51,725 nucleotides of DNA from an uncultured Francisella sp. (GTDB lineage Bacteria > Pseudomonadota > Gammaproteobacteria > Burkholderiales > Neisseriaceae): assembly GCA_943914555.1 (NCBI GenBank), contig CALUCM010000009.1, forward strand, positions 1 to 51,725, in the 5' to 3' direction. Positions 26,804 through 35,659 of this stretch are shown piece by piece; within the stretch, counting starts at the first letter, position 1; the number at the start of each line of letters is the position of its first letter. A model generated the notes under the pieces. That model was not told where the DNA came from. It was given only the letters and a program-made list of their open reading frames with translations, and did no database searches. The translations under genes were made by a program, and so were the position numbers.

Positions 26804-27679
26804 ATGTTACAAGGTAGCATTGTGGCGTTAATCACACCCATGAAAGAAGACGGCAACATCGATAAGCAGGCTTTTACACAATTAATTGAATGGCATATTC
26901 AATCAGGAACAAACGCTATTTCCATCGCCGGCACCACTGGTGAATCATCCACCTTAAGTCATAAGGAACATACTCAACTATTAAAACTTGCATTAGAAGT
27001 AAGCCAAGGCCGCATTCATATTATGGCAGGAGCTGGTTCCAATAATACAAAAGAAGCCATTTCTCTTACTCAAGAAGCACAGCAATTAGGTGCTAATTCA
27101 GTGCTTTCCATTGTCCCTTATTATAACAAGCCTTCACAAGAAGGGATGTTTGCACATTTTAAGGCCATCGCTCAGTCAAGCGATATTCCAATTATTCTCT
27201 ATAATGTGCCTGGGCGTACTGTGGTTGATCTAAACAATGACACTGTATTGCGTTTAGCGGAACTTAAAAATATTGTTGGTTTAAAAGATGCCACTGGCCA
27301 TATCGCACGCGCCTGTGATTTGCTCAAAAGAGTACCAAAGGATTTTGCTCTTTATTCTGGCGATGATCCTAGTAGTTTGGCTTTTATGCTCTGTGGTGGA
27401 CATGGAGTAGTGAGTGTATGTGCCAATATTTTTCCTCAACTTTTTGCAAAAATGTGCCAAGCTGCTTTAAATAAAGATGTCCAAAAAGCAAGGGAGTTAA
27501 ATAAACAACTGCAAGTGGTTTATCCTATTTTGTTTTATGAGCCTTCACCTGCAGTTACTAAATGGATTTTATATAAGATGAAAAAATGCGGGCTACAAAC
27601 ACGCCTACCGATCATGCAATTATCACCATCAATGCAAAAAGTAGTAGAAAAAACCCTGGAACCTTTTCATCTTTTCTAG
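26804..27679 (+). CDS. dapA: 4-hydroxy-tetrahydrodipicolinate synthase
   Basis: Condenses pyruvate with aspartate semialdehyde in lysine and diaminopimelate synthesis. From the ATG at 26804 the protein is 291 residues and the active-site residues fall on the E. coli numbering: Tyr133, Arg138 and the Schiff-base Lys161 (VGLKDATG). GTTGESSTLS binds substrate. An upstream in-frame GTG at 26792 is too close to the AGGAAGG ribosome site (2 bases), while 26804 leaves about 14, so I prefer the ATG. It is followed 32 bases later by bamC. Confidence 0.95.
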   Translation: MLQGSIVALITPMKEDGNIDKQAFTQLIEWHIQSGTNAISIAGTTGESSTLSHKEHTQLLKLALEVSQGRIHIMAGAGSNNTKEAISLTQEAQQLGANSVLSIVPYYNKPSQEGMFAHFKAIAQSSDIPIILYNVPGRTVVDLNNDTVLRLAELKNIVGLKDATGHIARACDLLKRVPKDFALYSGDDPSSLAFMLCGGHGVVSVCANIFPQLFAKMCQAALNKDVQKARELNKQLQVVYPILFYEPSPAVTKWILYKMKKCGLQTRLPIMQLSPSMQKVVEKTLEPFHLF

Positions 27680-27711
27680 TTCTAACAGCTTAAATATTTT
27701 AAGGATAAAAA

Positions 27712-28812
27712 ATGTTTTTCACTAAAAAAAGCAAACTGAGCTTACTGATTTCACTAGTCTTAATCAGTGCTTGCGCAACAAATACTCATGACAAACCATT
27801 TGATTATGAAACCCCTGGTGCAGGAAGTTTGTCTGATCGCTTGATCATACCTCCTGATATCACAGGTATTAGCTCACAAAATAAATATGAACTGCCCACA
27901 GGAGCTATCCGTGCCACAGAATACAATGCGTCTTTACCAGCTGAGCAAAGTGCAGTTGATCATTCTACAGGAGTTGATGGAGCACATATCGAGCGTGCGG
28001 GCAAACAACGTTGGTTAGTGATAGATAATCAATCTCCTCAAGAATTATGGGCAGGGCTGCGTAACTTCTGGCAAAAAATGGGGTTTGTCCTTGCTAAGGA
28101 GGAACCCACCATTGGCTTTATGGAAACCCAATGGGCAGAAAACAGAGCCAATATCCCTGGTGATGTGGTTCGTGATTTCTTAACCAGAATTGGCCTTGGC
28201 TCTGTCTATTCTTCTGCTTTGCGTGACAAATTTATTATCCATGTTGAAGCCAAAGGTCAGCGTGGTAGCCTTATTAGCTTCACCAATCAGCGTCGTGAGG
28301 AAGTCTTTACCAGCAGTGATCGCAGCTCAACCAAATGGGTAAGCCGTCCTGCTGATACTAATTTAGAAGCCCAGTTTTTGGCTCGCTATATGATGTCTCT
28401 TGGCTTGGATAAAAATACTGTGGCTGAAAAATTAAAAAATGCTGAAGAGCACTGGTTGGCGACTTTAAATCATAAATCTTTGTTTTTAAAAGGAAGCAAC
28501 CATTCACGCAATTATTATCGTTTAAAACTAGCATTAGAGCGTATTGGCTTAAGCATTCTTGATGCATCACGTACCAATGTTTTGGTAGTTTCCCCTGCTT
28601 TAGATGAGACCAGCAGTAAGACTAAGAAGAGATTATTTTCTCAGCTATTAAATCACAAAAAGAGCTCAGAACAGTCTGGGTTGAGAAAAAAGCTTTATGT
28701 AATGATCCAAACCAATCATAACGGAGATAACGTTAGCGTGCGTAATGACAAAGGGCAAATTGATTCTCAAACCAAGGCCATTTTGGCTCGCCTCTATGAG
28801 GAGTTAAGGTAA
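27712..28812 (+). CDS. bamC: BamC, lipoprotein of the outer-membrane assembly complex
   Basis: Subunit of the BAM machinery that inserts beta-barrel proteins. The 366-residue protein has a lipoprotein signal with lipobox ISAC (Cys21). The unstructured N-terminal segment that contacts BamD follows (YETPGAGSLSDRLIIPPDI), and then two helix-grip domains (about 100-220 and 270-366). FMETQWAENRANIP is typical of the first domain. AAGGATAAAAA precedes the ATG. The dapA-bamC pairing is conserved in many beta- and gammaproteobacteria. Confidence 0.9.
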   Translation: MFFTKKSKLSLLISLVLISACATNTHDKPFDYETPGAGSLSDRLIIPPDITGISSQNKYELPTGAIRATEYNASLPAEQSAVDHSTGVDGAHIERAGKQRWLVIDNQSPQELWAGLRNFWQKMGFVLAKEEPTIGFMETQWAENRANIPGDVVRDFLTRIGLGSVYSSALRDKFIIHVEAKGQRGSLISFTNQRREEVFTSSDRSSTKWVSRPADTNLEAQFLARYMMSLGLDKNTVAEKLKNAEEHWLATLNHKSLFLKGSNHSRNYYRLKLALERIGLSILDASRTNVLVVSPALDETSSKTKKRLFSQLLNHKKSSEQSGLRKKLYVMIQTNHNGDNVSVRNDKGQIDSQTKAILARLYEELR

Positions 28813-28924
28813 AAAACTAGTAATATATAGTGACTATCATCAATATCATCCGCAAAGCAACTATTGATGTCATACTTATCTGCTATATGGTTATAATTGT
28901 ATTCGTTATTCAATCACACACAAT

Positions 28925-29548
28925 ATGAGCGCTTGTTTTCCCCTATCTACCACTTGGGTACTGGCCAGCCATAACGAGAGTAAATGTCTTGAGCTAAGTG
29001 CTTTACTTGGACCTTACGGGGTTACTATGCGCAGTCAATCCAGCTTGGCGATCATTCCAGCTAAAGAGCCCTTCCCTAGCTTTGTGGAAAACGCGCTTGC
29101 CAAAGCAAGACATGCGGCAAAACATAGTGGACTGCCAGCCATTGCTGATGATTCAGGCATTTGTGCCATAGCACTGGATGGACAGCCAGGTATTCATTCG
29201 GCGCGCTTTGCTGCTAACAATGATAAAGAGCGTCCCAGCGCTATTGATAATAATAGAAAATTGAACCAATTACTGCTGAAAGAACAAGACAAACGCATTT
29301 TCTATTACTGTTGCTTGGTCTGGATACGTAGTGAACAAGACCCCACTCCAATCATTGCTGAAGGAAGATGGCATGGGCAATGGCAAAGCCAAGCACAAGG
29401 TCACAATGGTTTTGGTTATGATCCACACTTTTTCTTACCAGAGCAGAATACCACCGTAGCTTCTCTGAGCATACAAGAAAAAAATCGTCTCAGCCATCGG
29501 GCACGTGCTTTGAGCTCTTTGTTAAAGAAAATAAGTCAATGTCAGTGA
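28925..29548 (+). CDS. rdgB: RdgB/HAM1-type non-canonical purine NTP pyrophosphatase
   Basis: Removes dITP, dXTP and ITP from the nucleotide pool. The 207 residues carry the substrate site ASHNESKCLELSALL, FVENALAKARHA, IADDSGI and the GFGYDPHFF/LSHRARAL region near the C-terminus. It overlaps hemW by 10 bases, the usual rdgB-hemW order. No strong ribosome site precedes the ATG at 28925. Confidence 0.95.
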   Translation: MSACFPLSTTWVLASHNESKCLELSALLGPYGVTMRSQSSLAIIPAKEPFPSFVENALAKARHAAKHSGLPAIADDSGICAIALDGQPGIHSARFAANNDKERPSAIDNNRKLNQLLLKEQDKRIFYYCCLVWIRSEQDPTPIIAEGRWHGQWQSQAQGHNGFGYDPHFFLPEQNTTVASLSIQEKNRLSHRARALSSLLKKISQCQ

Positions 29549-30732
29549 CTGTAATTTCTACAAGAATGAGGGATCAGCCCAATTCTTATCAAGTTGAAAA
29601 TATTCCTTTAAGCGTCTATATCCACTATCCTTGGTGTATTAAAAAATGTCCGTACTGCGATTTTAATTCACATACACTTTCAAATCATGTACAGGTTAAT
29701 GAACAGGACTATTTAGATGCCTTAATTAAGGATCTAGAACAACAGCTTCCTTCTGTTTGGGGGCGACGCATCCACAGTATATTTATTGGCGGCGGCACCC
29801 CAAATTTATTATCTCCCAGAGCAATTAAATCCCTCTTAAATCATTTGCGCGCCTTATTGCCCTTGCTTCCAGAAGCAGAAATTACTATGGAAGCCAATCC
29901 AGGTGTGCATGAGAAATCACATCTACAAGCGTATCATGATGCCGGTGTTACCCGGCTTTCTATCGGGGTTCAATCTCTCAACCAACACATGCTCTCTCGC
30001 TTAGGGCGTATCCACTCACCCAAACAAGCCTATGTCATGATAGAAGATGCCTTAAGTATTTTTCCAGAAGTTAACGCTGATTTAATGTATGGTCTTCCCG
30101 CACAGACAGTAGCTCTGGCTCAACAAGACATTAAGCAATTAATTGCATTAGGACTTACGCATATTTCTGCCTACCAATTGACCTTGGAACCTAATACTCT
30201 CTTTTATACCAAAACGCCTCCCTTACCTAATGAAGAAGTTTTAATGGCAATTGAAGTAATGGTACACTCTCATCTTTTCAAAGCGGGTTTTCATCGTTAT
30301 GAGATCTCTGCCTTTGCAAAAGATAAGCATGTTTGCCGACATAATTTAAATTATTGGCAATTTGGCGATTACCTTGGCTTAGGTGCCGGAGCACATGGTA
30401 AAATCACCTTGCCACAAGGAATACAGCGCACTTGCCATAAAAAAAATCCTCAAGATTATATACAACATATTGCATGTGGTAAAAAACTTTGCAGCACACC
30501 TGTACTTAACAAAGATATTCCAAGCGAATTTATGATGAATGCTCTGCGCTTACTTGATGGATTTACTATTACCTTGTATGAAGAAAGAAGTGGTTTGCCA
30601 TGGATTAAAATATTACCCCAAATAGATATAGCAGAGCAACGTGGTTTATTACAGAAGATTGCTTGGCAAACTGTAGCACCTACAAGCTTGGGCAGCCAAT
30701 TTTTAAATGAACTTATAGAAATTTTTTTCTGA
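29539..30732 (+). CDS. hemW: HemW-like radical SAM heme chaperone
   Basis: A radical SAM protein of 397 residues in the HemW group (formerly annotated as coproporphyrinogen III oxidase-like). The iron-sulfur motif is CIKKCPYC (Cys33, Cys37, Cys40), followed by IFIGGGTPNLLS, SIGVQSLNQ and DLMYGLPAQT. HemW binds heme and is thought to deliver it to respiratory enzymes, and it is not a HemN oxidase. It starts inside the rdgB 3' end. An alternative start at Met10 is possible. Confidence 0.93.
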   Translation: MSVTVISTRMRDQPNSYQVENIPLSVYIHYPWCIKKCPYCDFNSHTLSNHVQVNEQDYLDALIKDLEQQLPSVWGRRIHSIFIGGGTPNLLSPRAIKSLLNHLRALLPLLPEAEITMEANPGVHEKSHLQAYHDAGVTRLSIGVQSLNQHMLSRLGRIHSPKQAYVMIEDALSIFPEVNADLMYGLPAQTVALAQQDIKQLIALGLTHISAYQLTLEPNTLFYTKTPPLPNEEVLMAIEVMVHSHLFKAGFHRYEISAFAKDKHVCRHNLNYWQFGDYLGLGAGAHGKITLPQGIQRTCHKKNPQDYIQHIACGKKLCSTPVLNKDIPSEFMMNALRLLDGFTITLYEERSGLPWIKILPQIDIAEQRGLLQKIAWQTVAPTSLGSQFLNELIEIFF

Positions 30733-30945
30733 TTGATGCACCGTTTAGTAAGAAAAAAACACCATTTGTCCAAAAATATATTTACGCCCAAACTGTGCTG
30801 GGTTAATATGCTTACCAATGGTATTCTAGGCTCTTAGTTGTGTTTTAGATAGGGAATTTGTACCTTGCACGGCTAGTCATAATAACAGAAACAATAAACG
30901 CTAGCGCTTAATTATTTGTTTTGTTAACTATATTGGAGATTAACC

Positions 30946-31461
30946 ATGAAATTACAAAAAGGTTTCACACTCATTGAATTAATGATTGTACTAGCAATCA
31001 TCGGTATTATGGCAGCCATGGCCATTCCTCGCTACATGGATTACATTGCTAGAACTGAGGTGGCTGAAGGACTACAAATGACTGAGGCAGCCAAAGTAGA
31101 CATTATGGATAATTTGCAAAACGGAACCTGTGAGTATGGCGAGGAACATGACAAATCACCTAATACTGTCTATGGACGTTATGCTAAATTAGAAATTAAA
31201 GATAATGCAGATGCATCAAAGGAAGTTAATACTGACAACCCTATTGCTCCTAACGGATGTCAAGTGTTGATTACCTACGGTCAAGGTAAAGATCCTCAGG
31301 GTCAGCCTGGAAAAGTAGCCAAAGAAATTAATGGCAAGACATTAAGCTTGCTTATGCTAAACAATGGTTCCTTTTCTTTAGATGAAAAAGAAACCACCGT
31401 AAATAAAAAGTATTTGCCTAAATCAGTTTACGCAGGTGGTAAAGAAGAAAAGAAAAAATAA
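30946..31461 (+). CDS. Type IV pilin-like protein
   Basis: A 171-residue class III signal-peptide protein. Prepilin peptidase should cut after Gly6 (MKLQKG, then FTLIELMIVLAIIGIMAAMA), leaving the N-methylated Phe and Glu5 of mature pilins. The globular part has two cysteines (62 and 105). The C-terminus (GSFSLDE, KKYLPKSVYAGG) aligns by eye with major pilins but lacks their two conserved cysteines, and it ends in EEKKK. GGAG precedes the ATG by 9 bases. No other pilus gene lies within the window, so it is a lone locus, as major pilin genes often are. Confidence 0.88.
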   Translation: MKLQKGFTLIELMIVLAIIGIMAAMAIPRYMDYIARTEVAEGLQMTEAAKVDIMDNLQNGTCEYGEEHDKSPNTVYGRYAKLEIKDNADASKEVNTDNPIAPNGCQVLITYGQGKDPQGQPGKVAKEINGKTLSLLMLNNGSFSLDEKETTVNKKYLPKSVYAGGKEEKKK

Positions 31462-31481
31462 TGTGAGTTCTTTGTCTGTCT

Positions 31482-31497
31482 AAGTGATTAATCACTT
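31482..31497. repeat. Perfect 16-base palindrome after the pilin gene
   Basis: AAGTGATTAATCACTT is its own reverse complement. It lies between the pilin stop and the terminator at 31508. It may be part of the terminator region or a protein-binding site. Confidence 0.5.
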
Positions 31498-31507
31498 TAT
31501 CTTAAGC

Positions 31508-31550
31508 AAAGGTGATGCAGATTATGCTCTGCATCGCCTTTAGTTTATAG
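31508..31550 (+). terminator. Strong hairpin terminator between pilin and rnr
   Basis: A 14-base stem AAAGGTGATGCAGA (31508-31521) pairs with TCTGCATCGCCTTT (31528-31541), with one U-G wobble, around the six-base loop TTATGC. It is followed by AGTTTATAG. It sits between convergent genes and could serve both. Confidence 0.75.
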
Positions 31551-31577
31551 TCATATAAAATATTTCTTATCCCTTAT

Positions 31578-33836
31578 TTATCTGCCGTGCCTATTTTTAC
31601 TACATTTCTTATCACGTTTTGTGCCAGATTTTTTCTTAGTAACTTTTCCTGATTCTGACTTAATCTTAGTTTTTTTCCCCCCAGAAACTAAAGTTAAATC
31701 GATGCGGCACGTATCCAAATCTGCTTGAACCACTTTGACAATCACAGTATCTCCTACACTAAAGCGTACCTTAGTTTTCTCTCCGATTACTGCCAACTGT
31801 TCTGGTAAATAAGTAAAATAATCTAATCCTAAATCTGAAATATGGATCATACCTTCGATACAAACATCGTTAAGCATGACAAATACACCAAAATTAGTTA
31901 CGCCAGTGATGACACCTTCAAACACTTCAGTCAAGTGCTCTCGCATGTAATAAGTTTTTAGCCATTTTTCTACATCGCGCGATGCCTCATCTGCTCGCCT
32001 CTCAGTAAAGGAGCATTGTTCGCTTAATTGCGACCATGGCCAGGTGGGCTGGTAAACTTGATGATGCAAAATAGCTTTAATGGTACGATGCACACATAAA
32101 TCGGGATAACGGCGAATCGGTGAAGTAAAATGCACATAGGCATCATAAGCCAGACCAAAATGGCCTAAATTTTCGGTTTGATAAACTGCTTGCTGCATGG
32201 AACGAAGTAACATTGTCTCCAGCAAATTTTGCTTAACACGTCCTTGTAATTGCCTTATTAAGCAAGCATAATCACTGGGACTAGGCTTGTCCTCATGATT
32301 GAGAGTTAACCCTAAAAATCTTAATTGTTCCTTGAGAATAGCTAATTTTTCTGCATTTGGACCTTCATGAACACGATAAAGAGTAGGTAATCGATTTTGC
32401 GCAATTAATTTTGCTGCGCACACATTGGCTGCTAGCATACATTCTTCGATCAGACGGTGCGACTGTGTACGCTCTTCTACATAAATGCGTTTGATTTTAT
32501 TCGCTCTATCAAATTCTATGCATGTTTGTCGACTATCAAATTCAATGGCCCCCCGCTTTATGCGCGCTTGATTCAATCTCTGATAAAGTCGATATAAAAC
32601 CATCAGTTCCTGAACCAAAGGGTGCTGTTTTTTTTCACCTGATAAAACCTGCTGCACTTCTTTGTAAGTTAGTCTGGCCTGAGAATGAATGATGGCCTCA
32701 TAAAAGCGATACTCTTGAATCATGCCACTATGATTAATATCCATTTCGCAGACTAAGCACAATCGATCGGTGTGTGGTAACAAGGAGCACAAGCCGTTAG
32801 ACAATACTTCCGGCAACATTGGCAATACTCGCCGCGGAAAATAAACGCTGGTACCACGCTGATAAGCTTCTCTATCTAAGGGTGAATCAGGCAGCACATA
32901 ATGGCTAACATCAGCAATAGCGACCCATAATTTAAACCCTCGCTCTGTTTCTTTGGCATAAACTGCATCATCAAAATCTCGCGCATTTTGTCCGTCAATC
33001 GTCATCAATTTCAGGGGGCGTAAATCCTCTCTGTGTTTTAAATCCTTTTTTAGTACTTTTTTAGGCAAAGCTTCTGCTTCTTTTAAGCAAGCTTCAGAAA
33101 ATTGATACGGTAACTGATGCTTGCGTACAGCAATTTCAATTTCCATCCCAGGATCAGTATATTGACCTAGACGCTCTAGTATATGCCCAGTAGCAAGTGT
33201 CACTTGAGTGGCATAATGATCAATTTCAATCTCCACCACTTCACCAACAGTAATCTTCTCTGCATGCTCCTTGGGTAGTAAAATAGGTTGCGTAAGGCGT
33301 TTATCTTCCGGTACTGCTAACACTACTCCATCAGCAGCATATAGACGTGCTACTAATTGTCGATAATGGCGCTCTAATATCTCAAGCACCCGACCTTCAC
33401 GTTGAATATGGGCAGTAGTTTGAGCTGCGCGCACTATTACAATATCACCATGCATGAGAGGGCGCATGGTCTTTTCACTGAGATAGAAATCAGATCTGTT
33501 TTCTTGATTAAGAGGAATAGCAAAACCGTAGCCATTTACGTGACCTTGGACCCGACATTTGACCAGATCAAGTTGCTCAGTCACACAGATCATTTGTCGA
33601 CGATTAATATAAAGCTGGCCATCTCGAATCATCGCCTTAATTCGAAAACCAAAGCTTTCATCTTCGCTGCGCTTAATCGCCAAAGTTTTTTTAAGTTCTT
33701 GATAAGAGATAGGCACTGCCCATTGCTTAAGACAATGCAAAATCCATTCGCGACTTGGTAACGGATGAGTATATTTTTTCTTTTCGCGAGCTAAATAAGG
33801 ATCGCTTAAGCGTAAAGAAGATGGTTGTTTAGACAT
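31578..33836 (-). CDS. rnr: Ribonuclease R
   Basis: 3'-to-5' exoribonuclease that degrades structured RNA. The 752 residues contain an N-terminal winged-helix region (about 25-85), cold-shock domains (about 90-240) and the RNB catalytic domain. The active-site aspartates are in TIDGQNARDFDDAV (Asp281, Asp287, Asp289, Asp290). A C-terminal S1 domain (FEGVITGVTNFGVFVML) and a Lys-rich tail complete it. The S1 domain plus basic tail mark it as RNase R and not RNase II. It is divergent from the umuD-like gene across 124 bases. Confidence 0.95.
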   Translation of the reverse strand: MSKQPSSLRLSDPYLAREKKKYTHPLPSREWILHCLKQWAVPISYQELKKTLAIKRSEDESFGFRIKAMIRDGQLYINRRQMICVTEQLDLVKCRVQGHVNGYGFAIPLNQENRSDFYLSEKTMRPLMHGDIVIVRAAQTTAHIQREGRVLEILERHYRQLVARLYAADGVVLAVPEDKRLTQPILLPKEHAEKITVGEVVEIEIDHYATQVTLATGHILERLGQYTDPGMEIEIAVRKHQLPYQFSEACLKEAEALPKKVLKKDLKHREDLRPLKLMTIDGQNARDFDDAVYAKETERGFKLWVAIADVSHYVLPDSPLDREAYQRGTSVYFPRRVLPMLPEVLSNGLCSLLPHTDRLCLVCEMDINHSGMIQEYRFYEAIIHSQARLTYKEVQQVLSGEKKQHPLVQELMVLYRLYQRLNQARIKRGAIEFDSRQTCIEFDRANKIKRIYVEERTQSHRLIEECMLAANVCAAKLIAQNRLPTLYRVHEGPNAEKLAILKEQLRFLGLTLNHEDKPSPSDYACLIRQLQGRVKQNLLETMLLRSMQQAVYQTENLGHFGLAYDAYVHFTSPIRRYPDLCVHRTIKAILHHQVYQPTWPWSQLSEQCSFTERRADEASRDVEKWLKTYYMREHLTEVFEGVITGVTNFGVFVMLNDVCIEGMIHISDLGLDYFTYLPEQLAVIGEKTKVRFSVGDTVIVKVVQADLDTCRIDLTLVSGGKKTKIKSESGKVTKKKSGTKRDKKCSKNRHGR

Positions 33837-33898
33837 TAAAAAACCTTATATTAAGTGCCGATTAGGCAAATATATAAACGATAAAATATTATTACGGG

Positions 33899-33927
33899 TT
33901 GTTTAGTATAACAGGCCTTGTTATAAT
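33899..33927 (+). promoter_or_regulatory. Sigma-70 promoter with palindromic operator before umuD-like gene
   Basis: TTGTTT (33899-33904) and a perfect TATAAT (33922-33927) are 17 bases apart, 33 bases before the start codon. Between them and overlapping the -10 is TATAACAGGCCTTGTTATA (33907-33925), with seven-base arms that are exact reverse complements around GGCCT. That is the position of a repressor site. It does not match the E. coli LexA box CTGT-N8-ACAG. Confidence 0.7.
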
Positions 33928-33960
33928 CCATTCTGTTACAATAATCAAAAAGAAAGTGTA

Positions 33961-34533
33961 ATGGCAGGCAACAGGGGAGGTAAACGCTTAGGTGCAGGTC
34001 GCAAAAAAGACAGCGGCCCTTATAAGGAAGCCACGGTAGTTAAGCGCCTACCTATTTCCGCTCTTCCTGCCATTGAACACTTTTTGGCTAATTTAAAATC
34101 AGCCATTCATCAAGGAGATACTAAAGCAATCTCTACAGCTTTTCCTCTAACGGGTATTCCAATTGCTAGGGAACCAGTTAGCGCTGGATTTGCTGTTGAA
34201 GCATTAGATAATAATGCTGATTGGGTAGATTTTAATCGCTATCTCGCCAAAGAACAAAGCATTGCTATCTATGCACAAGGAAATTCAATGGTGGATGCTG
34301 GTATCGATGAGGGAGACTTACTGATCATCTCACTTCAGAGCAAGGCCAAAGATAAAGATATTGTCATCGCTCAGTTTAATCAGCAGTTTACTGTTAAACG
34401 TCTGCGTTTAACTGATCATAAAATCGAGCTACGTCCAGAAAATCATCTGCAGAACTATCCCACCTTATCTCCTCAAGCAAATGATGAACTACGCATCATT
34501 GGAGTACTTAAATTTATCATCAAGCAATTATAA
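33961..34533 (+). CDS. UmuD-like self-cleaving S24 protein with basic N-terminus
   Basis: A 190-residue LexA/UmuD-family protein. The C-terminal half matches UmuD: cleavage site Ala75-Gly76 (EPVSAGFAVEA), catalytic Ser109 (GNSMVDAGIDEGDLL) and Lys146 (FTVKRLRL). The Ser-Lys spacing equals that of E. coli UmuD. Ahead of the cleavage site are about 74 residues, roughly 50 more than in E. coli UmuD. They begin with GGKRLGAGRKKDSGPY, a basic motif seen in some UmuD-like proteins and in DNA-binding proteins. It may therefore act as a damage-inducible repressor, an accessory factor for the neighbouring polymerase, or both. It is 57 bases upstream of dinB. Confidence 0.87.
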   Translation: MAGNRGGKRLGAGRKKDSGPYKEATVVKRLPISALPAIEHFLANLKSAIHQGDTKAISTAFPLTGIPIAREPVSAGFAVEALDNNADWVDFNRYLAKEQSIAIYAQGNSMVDAGIDEGDLLIISLQSKAKDKDIVIAQFNQQFTVKRLRLTDHKIELRPENHLQNYPTLSPQANDELRIIGVLKFIIKQL

Positions 34534-34590
34534 GTTGTAGCAAATAACTTCTGAAAAATATCTTTGGCTTGGGGGGTTTCGTAAAAAATC

Positions 34591-35652
34591 ATGACAGTAA
34601 AAAAAATCATTCACATCGATATGGATTGCTTTTATGCATCCATAGAAATGCGTGATCAACCAAAGTTAAAAGATGTGCCATTGGCTATTGGTGGGCAGGC
34701 ACATGAAAGAGGTGTATTAGCCACATGTAACTATCCGGCAAGACGCTTTGGTTTACACAGCGCCATGCCCACCGCCCAGGCTCTGCGCTTATGCCCTCAA
34801 TTGCATCTACTCAAACCGCGCCTTGCTTATTATCGTGAGGTATCACATCAAATTCATACAATTTTTCGACATCATACTGATCTAGTAGAATCTGTTTCTC
34901 TAGATGAAGCTTATCTGGATGTAACAGGAGCAAATAACGCTGCTGATATTGCCAAAAATATCCGCCGCTTGATCAGACAACAGCTTGATCTACCCGCCTC
35001 AGCTGGAATTGCTTCTTTAAAATTTCTAGCCAAAATTGCTTCTTCAATCAATAAACCCAATAACCAATGTGTGATTCCACCGCAGAAAATAAAGACGTTT
35101 CTACGTACCTTGCCTTTAAAAAAACTACCAGGAGTAGGAAAGAGCACAGCCCATCAACTTGCTAGTTTAGGCTTATTGACCTGCGAAGATATTTGGCACT
35201 TTAGCTGACCTCGTTTATGGCAACTCTTTGGAAAACAGGGTGAAACCATCTGGGCTTATAGTCACGGCATCGATACTAGAGAAGTGCAAGTTAATCGTCC
35301 TCGAAAATCAATCAGTGTAGAACGTACTTTTACAAACAACCTTAACACACTAGAAGCAGCAGAAATGCAGATACCAATTCTATATCAGCGCTTGATACAA
35401 CGTCTTTCACCTTTGTTCACCCCACGTGATTTTTTAGGTCTGCATCAGCTCAGTCTTAAAATGCGTTTACATAATTTTCAAATTATTCGCATTCAACACA
35501 GTGGTGTCTATTTAAGTGAGTATACTTTTCTGGCATTATTGCGAGAATTATGGTCTATACACCAAGTCACAAGCATCCGTCTGCTAGGGTTACAATTAAC
35601 CCTTAGCCGCAAGCAAAGTACTACTCAGCTTGATTTTTGGGAAGATTCCTGA
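34591..35652 (+). pseudogene. dinB: Y-family DNA polymerase (DinB/Pol IV type) split by an in-frame TGA
   Basis: Translesion polymerase. The first 205 residues hold the catalytic palm (HIDMDCFYASIE, SVSLDEAYLDVT), the finger region (CNYPARRFGLHSAMP) and the helix-hairpin-helix (LKKLPGVGKSTAHQL). A TGA at 35206-35208 ends the frame after CEDIWHFS. The same frame continues at once with PRLWQLFGKQGETIWAYSHGID and the whole little-finger domain (RKSISVERTF onward) to 35652. There is no shift and no other lesion. One base change (for example CGA or TGG to TGA) explains it. If translated only to the stop, the product lacks the little finger. Readthrough or a sequence error is possible. Confidence 0.88.
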
Positions 35653-35659
35653 TTATGTC

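Noticed and set aside
30872..30890. TTGCACGG upstream of the pilin as a sigma-54 pilin promoter
   Set aside because: The -24 element should be TGGCAC and no -12 TTGC follows at the correct spacing.
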